A stretch of 64,000 bases of DNA from Lentibacillus populi (GCA_014642895.1 BMJD01000013.1:22868-86867), one strand, 5' to 3'; shown: positions 16,527 through 25,379, counted from the stretch's first letter. A program made the numbers and translations. The notes: generated by a model from the letters alone, not told the origin.

Positions 16527-18260
16527 TTATTTTCTAGTGTCTAACTCGTGATATTCGAATGTTTCTGGATCAACGGCAACACCAAATAATGTCTTTGCTT
16601 CGTCTACCGTGTAATATTCATTTTTGACGTCTTTTGCAACCTGGTCTGCTGGACGTTTAAGTGGATCGCCATATCCGCCACCTGTTGCAGTCATCAATTT
16701 TAGGACATCATCTTTATGTAGTTGGTAACGCGGGTAAACACCATAAGGACCATCAACTTCTCCATCTGCTTTTTCGATATAAAATTCATTGACAGATCCT
16801 TCAAGTCCACCACCAGTTCCCCATAGGCGATATTGGTTACGGCCATAGGTGATCGTCGCCTCTTGACCATCTGTCATCGCGCGATACGACCTAATGACAC
16901 CCTTACCACCGATATATTCACCAGCACCTGTACCATCAATCCGCAAACTATATTCATCAAGCATGACACCATATCGAGTTTCTGCTACCTCTACTGGAAC
17001 ATTGTACGTTTCGCCGTCTAAGACACAGAATTGTCCACTTGCTCCGTCCTGGCCATCGGCTCCGCCCCAGCCACCGACAGAAGGCTCAACGATTAGGAAT
17101 GGTTCGTTCGTATCTTGATGTGATCCGGATAGGGTAACCGAACAAACAGATAACAAGTGAGCTGCTGCAAGTCTATGTGGAATATGTGGCGCTAACGCTT
17201 TCCAGATTAAATCCGTGCACCCGAGCATCGTTTCAAAATAGTTCGATGTTGGTGCAGGTCGTTCCGCCGACATGATTGATCGATCATCAACAATGATTTT
17301 CAGTGGTCTAAATACACCATCATTTACATTTTGGTCCGGGTTCGTGATTGCCAAGAATATCGTTCGCACGGCAGACGCAAGGCCGGTAAACGAACAATTG
17401 ACCGGGCCAGGAACTTGTTGGCTACTGCCCCTGAAGTCACAAACAAATTCGTCATCGGTAATCGTTACTTCTACTTTGATCGGGAACGGGCCATTGCCGA
17501 TTCCGTCGGTTTCCACGAACCCGTTAGCTGAAAATGTGCCCTTTGGCAACTTTTTCAGTTCCTGCCTAGAAATTGTTTCACCATGATTCAATTGATTATC
17601 GATAGCTGTAAGAATGACGTCTTTTCCGTACTTATCACAAATTTCCTTAACGCGTCGTTCCCCTGTTTTAAGCGCTGCAACCTGTGCCCACATATCACCA
17701 AGCGACAAGTCAGGGAAACGGACATTTGCCTGGATAATTTCAACGAGTCCTTCGTTCAACTTCCCACCGTCAAAGAGTTTGACGGAAGGGAACTGCAATC
17801 CCTCCTGGAAAATATCCCGTGAATCATTCGTAAATGAACCTGGGTCCTTTCCACCTACCTCGGTCCAGTGCGCTTTATTGGCGGAGAAGGCGATCAGTTC
17901 ACCGTCGTAAAATATCGGCATAACTAAACCAACGTCCGACAAGTGCGATCCCCCGCCACCGTATGGATCATTGATAACAATAATATCGCCAGGTTTGAGC
18001 TTGTCGTTTTCACCGTACTTGTTTAATGTTTGTTTAACCATATAGGAAAGCATTCCGATAAATCCTGTTACACCATTACCTTGCGTTAATAATTGACCCT
18101 TTGCATCGGTTAGTCCACTTGCATAGTCCAATACTTCATAAATAATCGGACTCATTGATGTTTTTGCTAGTGCAATAAACATCTCATCGCCAGCGGCAAG
18201 TAACGAGTCTTTGACAATTTCCAGTGTAAATGGATCAATTTTTGTTTCATTCATCAACAT
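16527..18260 (-). CDS. hyuB: Hydantoinase/5-oxoprolinase family protein, subunit B (second locus)
   Basis: 577 residues with the HyuB segments IYEVLDYASGLTDAKGQ, GDIIVINDPYGGGGSHLSD, RIDGTGAGEYIGGKGVIRSY and TATGGGYGDPLKRP. The gene starts right after the hyuA stop (TAAATG); a second in-frame ATG two codons later (18254) is equally possible. It is only distantly similar to the pair at 6972-10723, so the two complexes probably take different substrates. Confidence 0.9.
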   Translation of the reverse strand: MLMNETKIDPFTLEIVKDSLLAAGDEMFIALAKTSMSPIIYEVLDYASGLTDAKGQLLTQGNGVTGFIGMLSYMVKQTLNKYGENDKLKPGDIIVINDPYGGGGSHLSDVGLVMPIFYDGELIAFSANKAHWTEVGGKDPGSFTNDSRDIFQEGLQFPSVKLFDGGKLNEGLVEIIQANVRFPDLSLGDMWAQVAALKTGERRVKEICDKYGKDVILTAIDNQLNHGETISRQELKKLPKGTFSANGFVETDGIGNGPFPIKVEVTITDDEFVCDFRGSSQQVPGPVNCSFTGLASAVRTIFLAITNPDQNVNDGVFRPLKIIVDDRSIMSAERPAPTSNYFETMLGCTDLIWKALAPHIPHRLAAAHLLSVCSVTLSGSHQDTNEPFLIVEPSVGGWGGADGQDGASGQFCVLDGETYNVPVEVAETRYGVMLDEYSLRIDGTGAGEYIGGKGVIRSYRAMTDGQEATITYGRNQYRLWGTGGGLEGSVNEFYIEKADGEVDGPYGVYPRYQLHKDDVLKLMTATGGGYGDPLKRPADQVAKDVKNEYYTVDEAKTLFGVAVDPETFEYHELDTRK

Positions 18261-20306
18261 TTATCTCGCCCCCGTTTCGATGATTAAGTTTCCATAATCA
18301 TCCACTTTTAATGATTGTCCTTCGTAAATAACGGTAACCGCTGCTTTTTCCTCGATAATTGCCGGCCCTTGAATTTCTTCGTTAACAGGTAACAGCTCGC
18401 GTTGATAGACATCTGTTGCTACCCAGCCATTTGGATTTTCAAAATAAACGTCTCTTGTTTCGATTTTTGCATCGTCTAGTGTTGTGTTTCGCTCGATTTT
18501 CTGAACGATGGGCTTTTGTACTTTTCCAAACGCGGTAACGTGCAAGTTAACGATTTCGGTTCCCGTATCGTCAAGTCTAAATGTATAGTTTTGTTCATGC
18601 AGCTGATGGAATTTTTCAACAATGTTTTGCAATTGTTCATCTGTCCACTCACCCGCCGGAACAGGTACTTTCACCGTATGTTCTTGACCAAGGTAACGCA
18701 TATCGGCAAAACGATTGAATACAACGTCTTCTTGCTTGATACCTTCATTGTCAAATTGCTGGTATGCTTCACTTTCAATCTCGTTCCATTGCGTCGTCAT
18801 TTCATTTAGGTCTAAATTCTCCAATCGCTTGATATATGTTTTGATATAATCATGTCGCAAATCACTCATCAGCATCCCCCATGCCGAAAATACAGGTGAA
18901 GCGATTGGGATGACAACTTTTCCGACACCTAGTTCCTTCGCAAGTGCTGGAGCGTGCATCGAACCACCGCCACCGAACGCTACTAACGTGAAGTCTTGCG
19001 GATTATGTCCTTTACGGATGGATATTAATTTTAACGCATTCAACATGTTCGAGTTAGCGATGCGAATAATACCGAGTGCTGCTTCTTCAGCCGTCATGTT
19101 AAAGTGATTAGCGATTTTTCCTTGGATAGTATCTCGAACCAAATCTAGATCGACATCGTAGTCGAAGTTCTTGGCTGATAGGCGACCTGTTAGTAGATTC
19201 GCATCAGTTGTCGTTGGCTCAGTTCCCCCTTGTCCATACGATACCGGACCAGGGACAGCTCCAGCTGACTGTGGTCCTACTTTTAGTGAACCAGCATCGT
19301 CCAGCCATGCAATCGATCCACCGCCATTACCAATTTCGACAATATCAACGACTGGTGCTTTAATTGGATACCCTGCATTACGGTCAGTTCGTTCAATATA
19401 ATAGTCTGTGGAAACCTTGACCTCGCCTTTTTCAATTAACGAGCATTTGGCCGTAGTACCACCGATATCAAATGCGATGATATTTTCTTCGCCGATCAAT
19501 TCTCCAAGTACAGCAGCACCATAAATTCCCGCAACTGGACCTGATTCAACCATGTTAATCGGAACTTTCTTAGCTTCTTCAAATGTTGTAGTACCACCAT
19601 TTGATTGCATAATATAGTTTTGGCTGCTTGTATTAAAATCGGTCAACTTCGTGTGTAATTTGTTTACATATGTAGCCGCTGCTGGCTGTACATACGCGTT
19701 CAACGCTACTGTATTTGTTCGTTCGTATTCACGCCATTCTTTTGTTACATCATGAGATGCAGAAACGGCAACCTCTGGCCATAGTTCCTTGATCAGCTTT
19801 ACCGTCTCCTTTTCATGTTCCGGATTTACGTACGAATGCAAGTAAGCAACAGCAATTGCTTCGACATTTTCATTCTTAAAATATTCGACGATCTCTTTTA
19901 CTTGTTCTGTATTTAACGGTGATAGTACTTCACCTTTATAATTAAGTCGTTCATCTACTTCTTTTCGTAAATAACGCTCAATAAATGGTTCCGGCTTTTG
20001 GTAGCGAATATTAAACAAATCTGGACGGTTACCACGCGCAATTTCTAGTACATCACGAAAACCTTTTGTTGTAATCAATCCTGTTTTGGCACCTTTTCGT
20101 TCGGTAAGTGCGTTGATAATCACGGTTGTACCATGAATAAACGTCGAGATTGATTCTTTGTTAATTTCACTCTTGTCCAATACATCCATAACGCCTTGCT
20201 CAAAATTCGGCGGGGTCGTATGGCTCTTGGCAACTTCAACTTGCCCACTATCATCAACATATACCAAATCTGTAAATGTTCCTCCAATATCTGTTGCAAC
20301 TCTCAT
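18261..20306 (-). CDS. hyuA: Hydantoinase/5-oxoprolinase family protein, subunit A (second locus)
   Basis: 681 residues. ATP-binding motifs MRVATDIGGTFTDLVYV and NIIAFDIGGTTAKCSLI, glycine-rich GNGGGSIAWLDDAG and VAFGGGGSMHAPALA. Works with the HyuB encoded immediately downstream. It follows the XRE-cupin regulator by 42 bp on the same strand, so the operon is probably controlled from the regulator's promoter. Confidence 0.92.
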   Translation of the reverse strand: MRVATDIGGTFTDLVYVDDSGQVEVAKSHTTPPNFEQGVMDVLDKSEINKESISTFIHGTTVIINALTERKGAKTGLITTKGFRDVLEIARGNRPDLFNIRYQKPEPFIERYLRKEVDERLNYKGEVLSPLNTEQVKEIVEYFKNENVEAIAVAYLHSYVNPEHEKETVKLIKELWPEVAVSASHDVTKEWREYERTNTVALNAYVQPAAATYVNKLHTKLTDFNTSSQNYIMQSNGGTTTFEEAKKVPINMVESGPVAGIYGAAVLGELIGEENIIAFDIGGTTAKCSLIEKGEVKVSTDYYIERTDRNAGYPIKAPVVDIVEIGNGGGSIAWLDDAGSLKVGPQSAGAVPGPVSYGQGGTEPTTTDANLLTGRLSAKNFDYDVDLDLVRDTIQGKIANHFNMTAEEAALGIIRIANSNMLNALKLISIRKGHNPQDFTLVAFGGGGSMHAPALAKELGVGKVVIPIASPVFSAWGMLMSDLRHDYIKTYIKRLENLDLNEMTTQWNEIESEAYQQFDNEGIKQEDVVFNRFADMRYLGQEHTVKVPVPAGEWTDEQLQNIVEKFHQLHEQNYTFRLDDTGTEIVNLHVTAFGKVQKPIVQKIERNTTLDDAKIETRDVYFENPNGWVATDVYQRELLPVNEEIQGPAIIEEKAAVTVIYEGQSLKVDDYGNLIIETGAR

Positions 20307-20348
20307 CTTTATTCCACCCTTCCCTAGGTATTTAAATCAAACAAATTT

Positions 20349-20891
20349 CTAGAATATAACTGGTGTCAACACGCTTATTAAAACAGATTCTTCATTAGTA
20401 GGATTTTTCCACTCGTGCACTTTTTCAGAAGGAAAATGAATCGAATCACCTACATTTAAAACGTATTCTTTCTCTTCAATCTTGAAAATTACAATCCCTT
20501 TCAATACATAATAAAACTCTTCACCTGGATGGCTATACTTTTCCGTAAATTGTTTATTTGGTGGAATGGTTACCATCATTGGCTCTATTTTTCGTTCGGG
20601 AAACTTTCCGGCTAGCCTTACATGCGTTACATCCGAACCTTCTAATTTAAATCGTTTTTGTTCCTCTTTATGTAATGCATAATTATGATTTTCTATCTCC
20701 TCAAAAAAATAGGTAATATTCATATTAAATGCATCCGATATTTTTTTTAAAGAAGTGATAGCTAACGATGATGATCCTCGCTCTATTTGTGATAGAAAAC
20801 TAACGGAAAGTCCTGTTTGCTCGCTAAGATCTTTTAAAGTCATTTCATTTTCTAATCTCAAATTCTTGATTTTCCTATGAATATTTTCCAT
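20349..20891 (-). CDS. XRE-family regulator with C-terminal cupin sensor domain
   Basis: 180 residues: helix-turn-helix at residues about 8-60 (MTLKDLSEQTGLSVSFLSQI...RGSSSLAITSLKKI) and a cupin barrel (YSHPGEEFYYVLKG, VGDSIHFPSEKVHEWKN) that usually binds a small effector. First gene of the minus-strand hyu operon and thus its likely regulator. An inverted repeat 43 bp upstream of the start may be its operator. Confidence 0.88.
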   Translation of the reverse strand: MENIHRKIKNLRLENEMTLKDLSEQTGLSVSFLSQIERGSSSLAITSLKKISDAFNMNITYFFEEIENHNYALHKEEQKRFKLEGSDVTHVRLAGKFPERKIEPMMVTIPPNKQFTEKYSHPGEEFYYVLKGIVIFKIEEKEYVLNVGDSIHFPSEKVHEWKNPTNEESVLISVLTPVIF

Positions 20892-20933
20892 TTCTTCTAC
20901 TATCCTTTTTTCATATGTTTTTTACAGTGAAAC

Positions 20934-20946
20934 CGGAATATTTCCG
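20934..20946 (-). promoter_or_regulatory. Inverted repeat, candidate operator of the XRE-cupin regulator
   Basis: CGGAATATTTCCG (arms CGGAA/TTCCG). It lies between a possible -10 TATAAT (about 20960 on the minus strand) and the regulator start, a place where binding would repress the operon. Confidence 0.45.
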
Positions 20947-21169
20947 CCACCACTTTATTTTTTATTATATTACCATAAATTTTATATAATTAAAAGAAAA
21001 ATATATCTAGTTTTAAATTTCAAAAGCAACTAAATTGCAACTAAATAAACCAATTATTTAAAACTCTAAATCAAGATTGCAACGATTTCACATAATACGG
21101 TAAGTCAACAATTGATAATTAGATCGAGGCTAGAATTTCTGGATAAATGTCAGCTGTCTTCGATAAATA

Positions 21170-21270
21170 ACCCACAGAAATAGAAAAGCTGAAGCAGGTA
21201 CATGAGGCTGAGAAGGAAGAACTCATTAATGAAATTGGATAGCTTACTGTGGACATGAACTGGCTCAGTA
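21170..21270 (+). pseudogene. IS3-family transposase OrfA remnant
   Basis: A short stretch reads EIEKLKQVHEAEKEELINEI and, after a stop, LTVDMNWL, resembling the coiled C-terminal end of IS3-family OrfA proteins. Stops lie on both sides. From 20950 to 21170 nothing else is recognised. Confidence 0.5.
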
Positions 21271-21276
21271 TTGGAT

Positions 21277-21319
21277 AATTACACCAAGCCAACAACTAAC
21301 ATGTTGGCTTGGTGTAATT
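21277..21319. terminator. Strong hairpin downstream of aprX
   Basis: AATTACACCAAGCCAACA pairs perfectly with TGTTGGCTTGGTGTAATT over a 7-nt loop. It lies 7 bp after the aprX stop. The T-run is poor on both strands, but the stem is strong. Confidence 0.65.
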
Positions 21320-21325
21320 CAATTA

Positions 21326-22612
21326 TTATTCACTTATTAAATTAGCCGCATTCAAATAGCCATTTCCTTGCACATTAGGGGGTTGTCCTATATCTTCACA
21401 TGCATTAACCAGCTTTTCCTTCACTTGATCAGGGCTCAGATTCGATTCCTTTTGGAGAAGCTGGGCAACTACACCAGCACATATTGGTGTTGCCATTGAA
21501 GTTCCTGATAAGGAAAAATAGTCGTTCTCCACAACCTCCCCTGAATTTGTCTTATCAAGAAAGGATCCGGGTGAGCGTAAAGAAATAATATTGACGCCTG
21601 GTGTTAGAAGATCGGGTTTCACTAGACCATCAATGGTTGGACCGCGACTGGAAAAGTCAGCCACCACATCATCAGATCGATCGACTGTATCATTATCATT
21701 GGCAGCACCTACCGTTATTACTTTAGGACTTATTCCAGGACTTGCAATTGTTTGGGCGGATGGTCCTTCATTACCAGCAGCAACACAAACAACTAACCCG
21801 CTATTCCATGCTTCCTCAACAGCTCTTACGACAGGATCATCTTCAGCCGGCTGTTGTGCCTCAGATCCGAGGGATAGCGACAGAACGTTGATATTGTATT
21901 GTGACTGATTTTCGATACACCAGTCAATACCGGCTATTACTGTTGAAAGGGAACCAGACCCCATTTTATTCAAAACTTTCACCCCAACCAAGTTTGCTTC
22001 AGGTGCTGGTCCCTGATACTTCCCTTCAGATGAAGATCCATCACCAGCTGCATCCCCTGCACAGTGGGTGCCATGTCCATTATCATCATAAGGAGCAGTT
22101 TTGTTCTTAACAAAGTCTTTAAACGCAACAATACGTCCTTCTAAATCCGCGTGTGGATGGATCCCTGTGTCGATGACCGCAATAGTGACATCTTTTCCTG
22201 TTAATCCAGATTGCTTTAATTGATCAGAGTTTATCGATGGCGCTGCAACATCAAGCAGTGTTGTCATTTTTCTATCAAAGTGGATCTTCTTGATATGATG
22301 ACAATTTTCAAGCAATCTTCCTATTTTACCAATCGATAATTTAGTGGAGCAACCACACATTGAATGAAACTGGTGCCGTAAACGGCGCGTCGTACGCTTC
22401 ACATCATTTAAACCAAGCTCATAGGATTCTGCATTAAATTCTATGACCACTGGTATTTTTTTCGTCCTTTTTCTTAAAAACTCTAAAGGGCGATGCAAAA
22501 AACATGGTACGGAACGAAAAGGATGATAAAACTTTACCAGTTCCCGGCGCATGTTATGATCGAGTTTATGCCCCATACGTCGAGCCAATTGAACAACAGA
22601 AAAACCTGACAT
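21326..22612 (-). CDS. aprX: AprX-like S8 (subtilisin-type) serine protease
   Basis: 428 residues, close in length to AprX of B. subtilis (about 440). The catalytic triad is visible: Asp in VAVIDTGIHPHAD, His in NGHGTHCAGDAAG and Ser in SGTSMATPICAGV; oxyanion Asn in VAAGNEGPS. There is no signal peptide; the N-terminus (VVQLARRMGHKLDHNMRREL) and the CFLHRPLEFL segment match the intracellular AprX type rather than secreted subtilisins. Monocistronic, with a hairpin after the stop. Confidence 0.92.
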   Translation of the reverse strand: MSGFSVVQLARRMGHKLDHNMRRELVKFYHPFRSVPCFLHRPLEFLRKRTKKIPVVIEFNAESYELGLNDVKRTTRRLRHQFHSMCGCSTKLSIGKIGRLLENCHHIKKIHFDRKMTTLLDVAAPSINSDQLKQSGLTGKDVTIAVIDTGIHPHADLEGRIVAFKDFVKNKTAPYDDNGHGTHCAGDAAGDGSSSEGKYQGPAPEANLVGVKVLNKMGSGSLSTVIAGIDWCIENQSQYNINVLSLSLGSEAQQPAEDDPVVRAVEEAWNSGLVVCVAAGNEGPSAQTIASPGISPKVITVGAANDNDTVDRSDDVVADFSSRGPTIDGLVKPDLLTPGVNIISLRSPGSFLDKTNSGEVVENDYFSLSGTSMATPICAGVVAQLLQKESNLSPDQVKEKLVNACEDIGQPPNVQGNGYLNAANLISE

Positions 22613-22892
22613 GAAAAATCATTCCTCCCTTGGAAATTTACCTTGACAAGATATGGTACGAACATTTCAAAGGGAGCGAATAATGAATTGGTTCAAGTTA
22701 TAGTAAAAAAGGCAAAAAACCAGAGACTTAGTAGACTATTTGTTTATATCCTGCAAAATAGCTCGGTTTTATAATGAAAATCTGCCTGCTCGTAGATTCA
22801 TTATCCCTTGTGCTTTAATACTAATGTGCAAAATCATTTATGGATTTCTAACTTGAAAAAGGATATAATAGGGCATATAATATGAAGTGTCT
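22613..22892. other. Intergenic region before tRNA-Ala
   Basis: 280 bp, AT-rich, no gene seen. It must hold the aprX promoter (minus) and the tRNA promoter (plus; TATAAT-like GATATAATAGG at about 22862). Confidence 0.4.
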
Positions 22893-22965
22893 GGGGCATT
22901 AGCTCAGCTGGGAGAGTGCTTGCATGGCATGCAAGAGGTCGCGGGTTCGAGCCCCGCATGCTCCA
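22893..22965 (+). tRNA. tRNA-Ala (anticodon GGC)
   Basis: Cloverleaf can be folded: acceptor GGGGCAT/ATGCTCC, D-loop AGCTCAGCTGGGAGAG, anticodon stem CTTGC/GCAAG with loop ATGGCAT (anticodon GGC), T-arm GCGGGTTCGAGCCCCGC. CCA is not encoded. Its 3' part is the attachment site of the adjacent island, and this left copy keeps the tRNA intact. Confidence 0.95.
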
Positions 22966-22967
22966 TC
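22923..22967 (+). repeat. attL, 45-bp direct repeat
   Basis: Identical to 31325-31369: starts CATGGCATGCAAGAGG and ends CCGCATGCTCCATC, covering anticodon arm to 3' end of tRNA-Ala. Confidence 0.93.
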
Positions 22968-23037
22968 ATCTATAAACGTTTGTCCTGCAATGGATTGAGC
23001 GTTTTTTACTTTTCTAAAATAATTATAAAATGACCTG

Positions 23038-23060
23038 TTTTGTTGTCCAATTGTTGACCA
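23038..23060 (+). promoter_or_regulatory. Candidate integrase arm-type site, left
   Basis: TTTTGTTGTCCAA followed by TTGTTGACCA. The same two motifs occur near attR (31192-31225) in inverted orientation, as arm-binding sites of tyrosine integrases often do. Confidence 0.5.
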
Positions 23061-23176
23061 TTTCAAAAATAAGAATGAATGTTCTTATCTAACTTCAGGA
23101 AAAAGTCGCCCTCACAATCCGTATAAGTATGTGAATTGTAATTTCTGACACGTATCGGAATATCGGGTGGCAAGCG

Positions 23177-23415
23177 GGCTTTGCTCGCGCGCGTGCGCGT
23201 AATGCAACGACTTCACGTGAACTCGAAAGTTTAAAACGTCAATTGAAGGCTTTGCTCGCGCGCGTGCGCGTAATGCAACTTTTTGTTGTCCAAGTTGGAA
23301 AGTATACTTGTCAAATATGCCCTCGCGTGTGTGCGCGTAATGTAACTGTTTTTTTGTGACCCAGCTTTTGGCTATAGCCAAAAATATGCCCTCGCGCGTG
23401 TGCGCGTAATGTAAC
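23177..23415. repeat. Four 32-bp GC-rich repeats with 35-39-bp spacers (CRISPR-like array)
   Basis: Repeats at 23177-23208, 23248-23279, 23315-23346 and 23384-23415 share the core CTCGCG(C/T)G(C/T)GTGCGCGTAATG(C/T)AAC; the first two begin GGCTTTG and the last two ATATGCC. Spacers are 39, 35 and 37 bp and unlike each other. The core is alternating purine-pyrimidine and self-complementary (CGCGCACGCG). There are no cas genes. Alternatives are iterons, a packaging (cos/pac-like) or regulatory tract. The open frame 23112-23453 across it is a by-product of the repeats. Confidence 0.7.
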
Positions 23416-23503
23416 GCTAAATTTGTGTACGTACCCAATTTCTCGTTACTCATATTCGTAATTGTATTTTAGAAGCCGTTAGCAACAAAAAAAGATAGAC
23501 CCT

Positions 23504-23686
23504 CTAGTCTATCCATAAATCAATAATCTTTATCACTTTAGCACTTTTGTATTTTGGTTTCTTCAATTCTTTGTCGCAATCCTCCACACTTTCAAACTCA
23601 CGACCTTTACCAATGATAAAGATATAAGTTTGATCGTTTATATGCATCCTTTCCTCAATTCGGTTTAACCTGGATTCTATATTCAT
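23504..23686 (-). CDS. Small hypothetical protein of the island
   Basis: 60 residues beginning MNIESRLNRIEERMHIND, then a beta-rich TYIFIIGKGREFES and a basic KKPKYKSAKVIKI. The start overlaps the preceding stop (ATGA). No family recognised. Last gene of the minus-strand operon, next to the repeat array. Confidence 0.65.
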   Translation of the reverse strand: MNIESRLNRIEERMHINDQTYIFIIGKGREFESVEDCDKELKKPKYKSAKVIKIIDLWID

Positions 23687-23847
23687 TCCATAATTACCGC
23701 CATTATGTCCTCAATATCCAATTCGTTTCTATCTTTTGGATTTGGTTCTTTAATCCACTTGGAACCATCATCATTATAAGAAATGACTTTAATACCTATC
23801 ATATCGGCTATTTTTAAAGCTTTTTCGTATGCTTCTTTTTCGCTCAT
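23683..23847 (-). CDS. Small hypothetical protein of the island
   Basis: 54 residues: MSEKEAYEKALKIADMIG, then WIKEPNPKDRNELDIEDI. Both ends overlap neighbouring genes by 4 bp (ATGA), which strongly supports that it is translated. No family recognised; acidic, alpha-helical start. Confidence 0.7.
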   Translation of the reverse strand: MSEKEAYEKALKIADMIGIKVISYNDDGSKWIKEPNPKDRNELDIEDIMAVIME

Positions 23848-24053
23848 CTTTTATCCTCCATTTCTAGTTCAATGCGTTTCATGCGTTCTTCTAAGTCACC
23901 ATCTTTAATAGCTGTCAATGCAATATTGGAAAGATACGCTATTGCCCTAGCTTTGTCTATTGGATCCAGTCCATCATCACGCCTTAGTATATTGATTTGC
24001 TCCTGCATTAATGCTTTAATATGCTGTGGTTTATTGATCCTTTTGTCTCTCAC
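23844..24053 (-). CDS. Small phage-type hypothetical protein
   Basis: 69 residues from a GTG start with GGAGGGGGGG eight bases upstream; a longer frame up to 24095 would read through the ribosome binding site. Sequence highlights: INKPQHIKALMQEQINIL, DPIDKARAIAYLSNIALTAI, EERMKRIELEM. Helical, charged; reminds of small proteins in phage early regions, but no named family. Overlaps the next gene by 4 bp. Confidence 0.65.
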   Translation of the reverse strand: MRDKRINKPQHIKALMQEQINILRRDDGLDPIDKARAIAYLSNIALTAIKDGDLEERMKRIELEMEDKR

Positions 24054-24154
24054 TATATAGACCCCCCCTCCCTTAAAAACATTGACATATAGCACATTTG
24101 CAGGATTTTAGCATTACATAATCAATACCAAAACCCTGCATTTATATGCTGTTT

Positions 24155-24328
24155 TTAAGCTGTTTTTCGGCCGTTTTCCCATAGTTTGATAAGCAAGTCC
24201 GGGATTGCCTTTCTATTGCCGTCAACGTTCGCTTGTGCGATTTCTTCCATTATTCTCATGCCCCTTTTGTAGGAAGCACTTTTCAAATATGTTTTTTCCA
24301 GCTTTTTCAATCGTGAATCTAGGCTCAT
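24155..24328 (-). CDS. Small hypothetical protein of the island
   Basis: 57 residues: MSLDSRLKKLEKTYLKSA, then MRIMEEIAQANVDGN and IKLWENGRKTA. AGGGATGAT precedes the ATG. Helical; no family recognised. Too short for most ORF finders but in operon order and orientation. Confidence 0.6.
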   Translation of the reverse strand: MSLDSRLKKLEKTYLKSASYKRGMRIMEEIAQANVDGNRKAIPDLLIKLWENGRKTA

Positions 24329-24366
24329 GACATCATCCCTTTACATTATTATAATAAAAATTATAT

Positions 24367-24966
24367 TTACAAATAATGATCCATCAAGGCCGCTTTAAAC
24401 GGTGATTCTTCGGCTGTCTTTTCTACCTCGAATAGTTTTATTTGTTCTCGTAACAGTTCCATTTCTTTGTTATAGGATTTCTGTAATTCGTTAAAATTTA
24501 GTTCTTTATAATTTTTTTCTAACATATCTGCCCCAGATACATTCAATTTCTTTAATGCCCTTATATACGCTGGTGCATAAGGTAAATTAGCATTGACGAT
24601 TTTTTCTGCTTCACTATATAAGTGTTCAGGATTCTCTTTGTTTCTAGCTATTAAATCTTCCGACATATCCCTGTTACGCATTTCTTTTAATAATTCTTTT
24701 GCCGCTTGCTTATCGTCCATTCCTTTATACTCTGCATTGTGAAAACCTTGCAGCAATTTACTTTCCGTTTGATCGATCAATTCCGCTATTTTTGTACCAT
24801 AATCAAAGGAAACTGCCTCCAATTCCTTTTTAATCTCATTCCTTTTTTGTAATTTATATTCCGGTGCATACATATCATCATTTTCAATCTTTTCAAGTTG
24901 TGCCTTTAATCCTTCTAGTTTAGAAATACGTTCTTTTCTTAGCTTTTCAATTTGTGCAATACTCAT
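24367..24966 (-). CDS. Coiled-coil protein of the island, unknown function
   Basis: 199 residues, predicted almost wholly helical and highly charged: N-terminal coil IEKLRKERISKLEGLKAQLE, a middle with DKQAAKELLKEMRNRDMSED, PYAPAYIRALKKLNVSGAD, and a C-terminal coil YNKEMELLREQIKLFEVEK. Largest gene of the unknown block downstream of the putative origin. In satellites this position holds helper-interference, capsid-size or packaging genes; a scaffold-like or terminase-small-subunit-like role is possible but cannot be shown here. Confidence 0.7.
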   Translation of the reverse strand: MSIAQIEKLRKERISKLEGLKAQLEKIENDDMYAPEYKLQKRNEIKKELEAVSFDYGTKIAELIDQTESKLLQGFHNAEYKGMDDKQAAKELLKEMRNRDMSEDLIARNKENPEHLYSEAEKIVNANLPYAPAYIRALKKLNVSGADMLEKNYKELNFNELQKSYNKEMELLREQIKLFEVEKTAEESPFKAALMDHYL

Positions 24967-24971
24967 TATTA

Positions 24972-25115
24972 TTATTCTCCTTTTTTTAATTGTTTTATAT
25001 ATTCAGGTGCATACAACGAAACGATTTCCACAATGGCCATATCTTCACTAATATTTCTTAACTTGGCAACCTCTTTCACATCATCTTCCATGCTGTCAAT
25101 TTTTACTTTATTCAT
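24972..25115 (-). CDS. Small hypothetical protein of the island
   Basis: 47 residues: MNKVKIDSMEDDVKEVAKL, then SEDMAIVEIVSLYAPEYI. Starts inside the end of the preceding gene (8-bp overlap) and ends 6 bp before the coiled-coil gene. No family recognised; the APEY motif also occurs in the coiled-coil protein. Confidence 0.6.
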   Translation of the reverse strand: MNKVKIDSMEDDVKEVAKLRNISEDMAIVEIVSLYAPEYIKQLKKGE

Positions 25116-25377
25116 TTTCTTGCTTCCTCTTTAGTTGCATTTCTTTAAATATTTCATCCCTTGAATGTCCTTCGTGATCCAATTTATCAACCCTGTTAAA
25201 GAAAGTGTCGGCAACGTGCTTATGCTGTTCATCCAGCTTGGAATTACCAACCAACTTAACCATGTACAAGAACCGAATTTCTTCAGTATCTTTTTTCAAT
25301 ACATAAACTTTGTTATCGTTTGGCTTTTTGTCCATTGCAAAAAGGTAATTATTCTTTTCAATTTCAACTACATCCAT
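25108..25377 (-). CDS. Hypothetical protein of the island
   Basis: 89 residues: MDVVEIEKNNYLFAMDKK, then KVYVLKKDTEEIRFLYMVKL and a charged C-terminal helix RDEIFKEMQLKRKQENE. Starts 2 bp after the stop of the upstream gene. No family recognised. Confidence 0.65.
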   Translation of the reverse strand: MDVVEIEKNNYLFAMDKKPNDNKVYVLKKDTEEIRFLYMVKLVGNSKLDEQHKHVADTFFNRVDKLDHEGHSRDEIFKEMQLKRKQENE

Positions 25378-25379
25378 TA

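Noticed and set aside
23177..23415. Calling the spaced repeats a CRISPR array outright
   Set aside because: Two repeat variants, internal near-palindrome of CG dinucleotides and no cas genes in the window; kept as CRISPR-like repeat only.
23112..23453. 113-codon open frame across the GC-rich repeats (LHYAHTREGIF repeated)
   Set aside because: The repeated peptide follows from the DNA repeats, the frame has no ribosome binding site and the spacers translate to unrelated residues.
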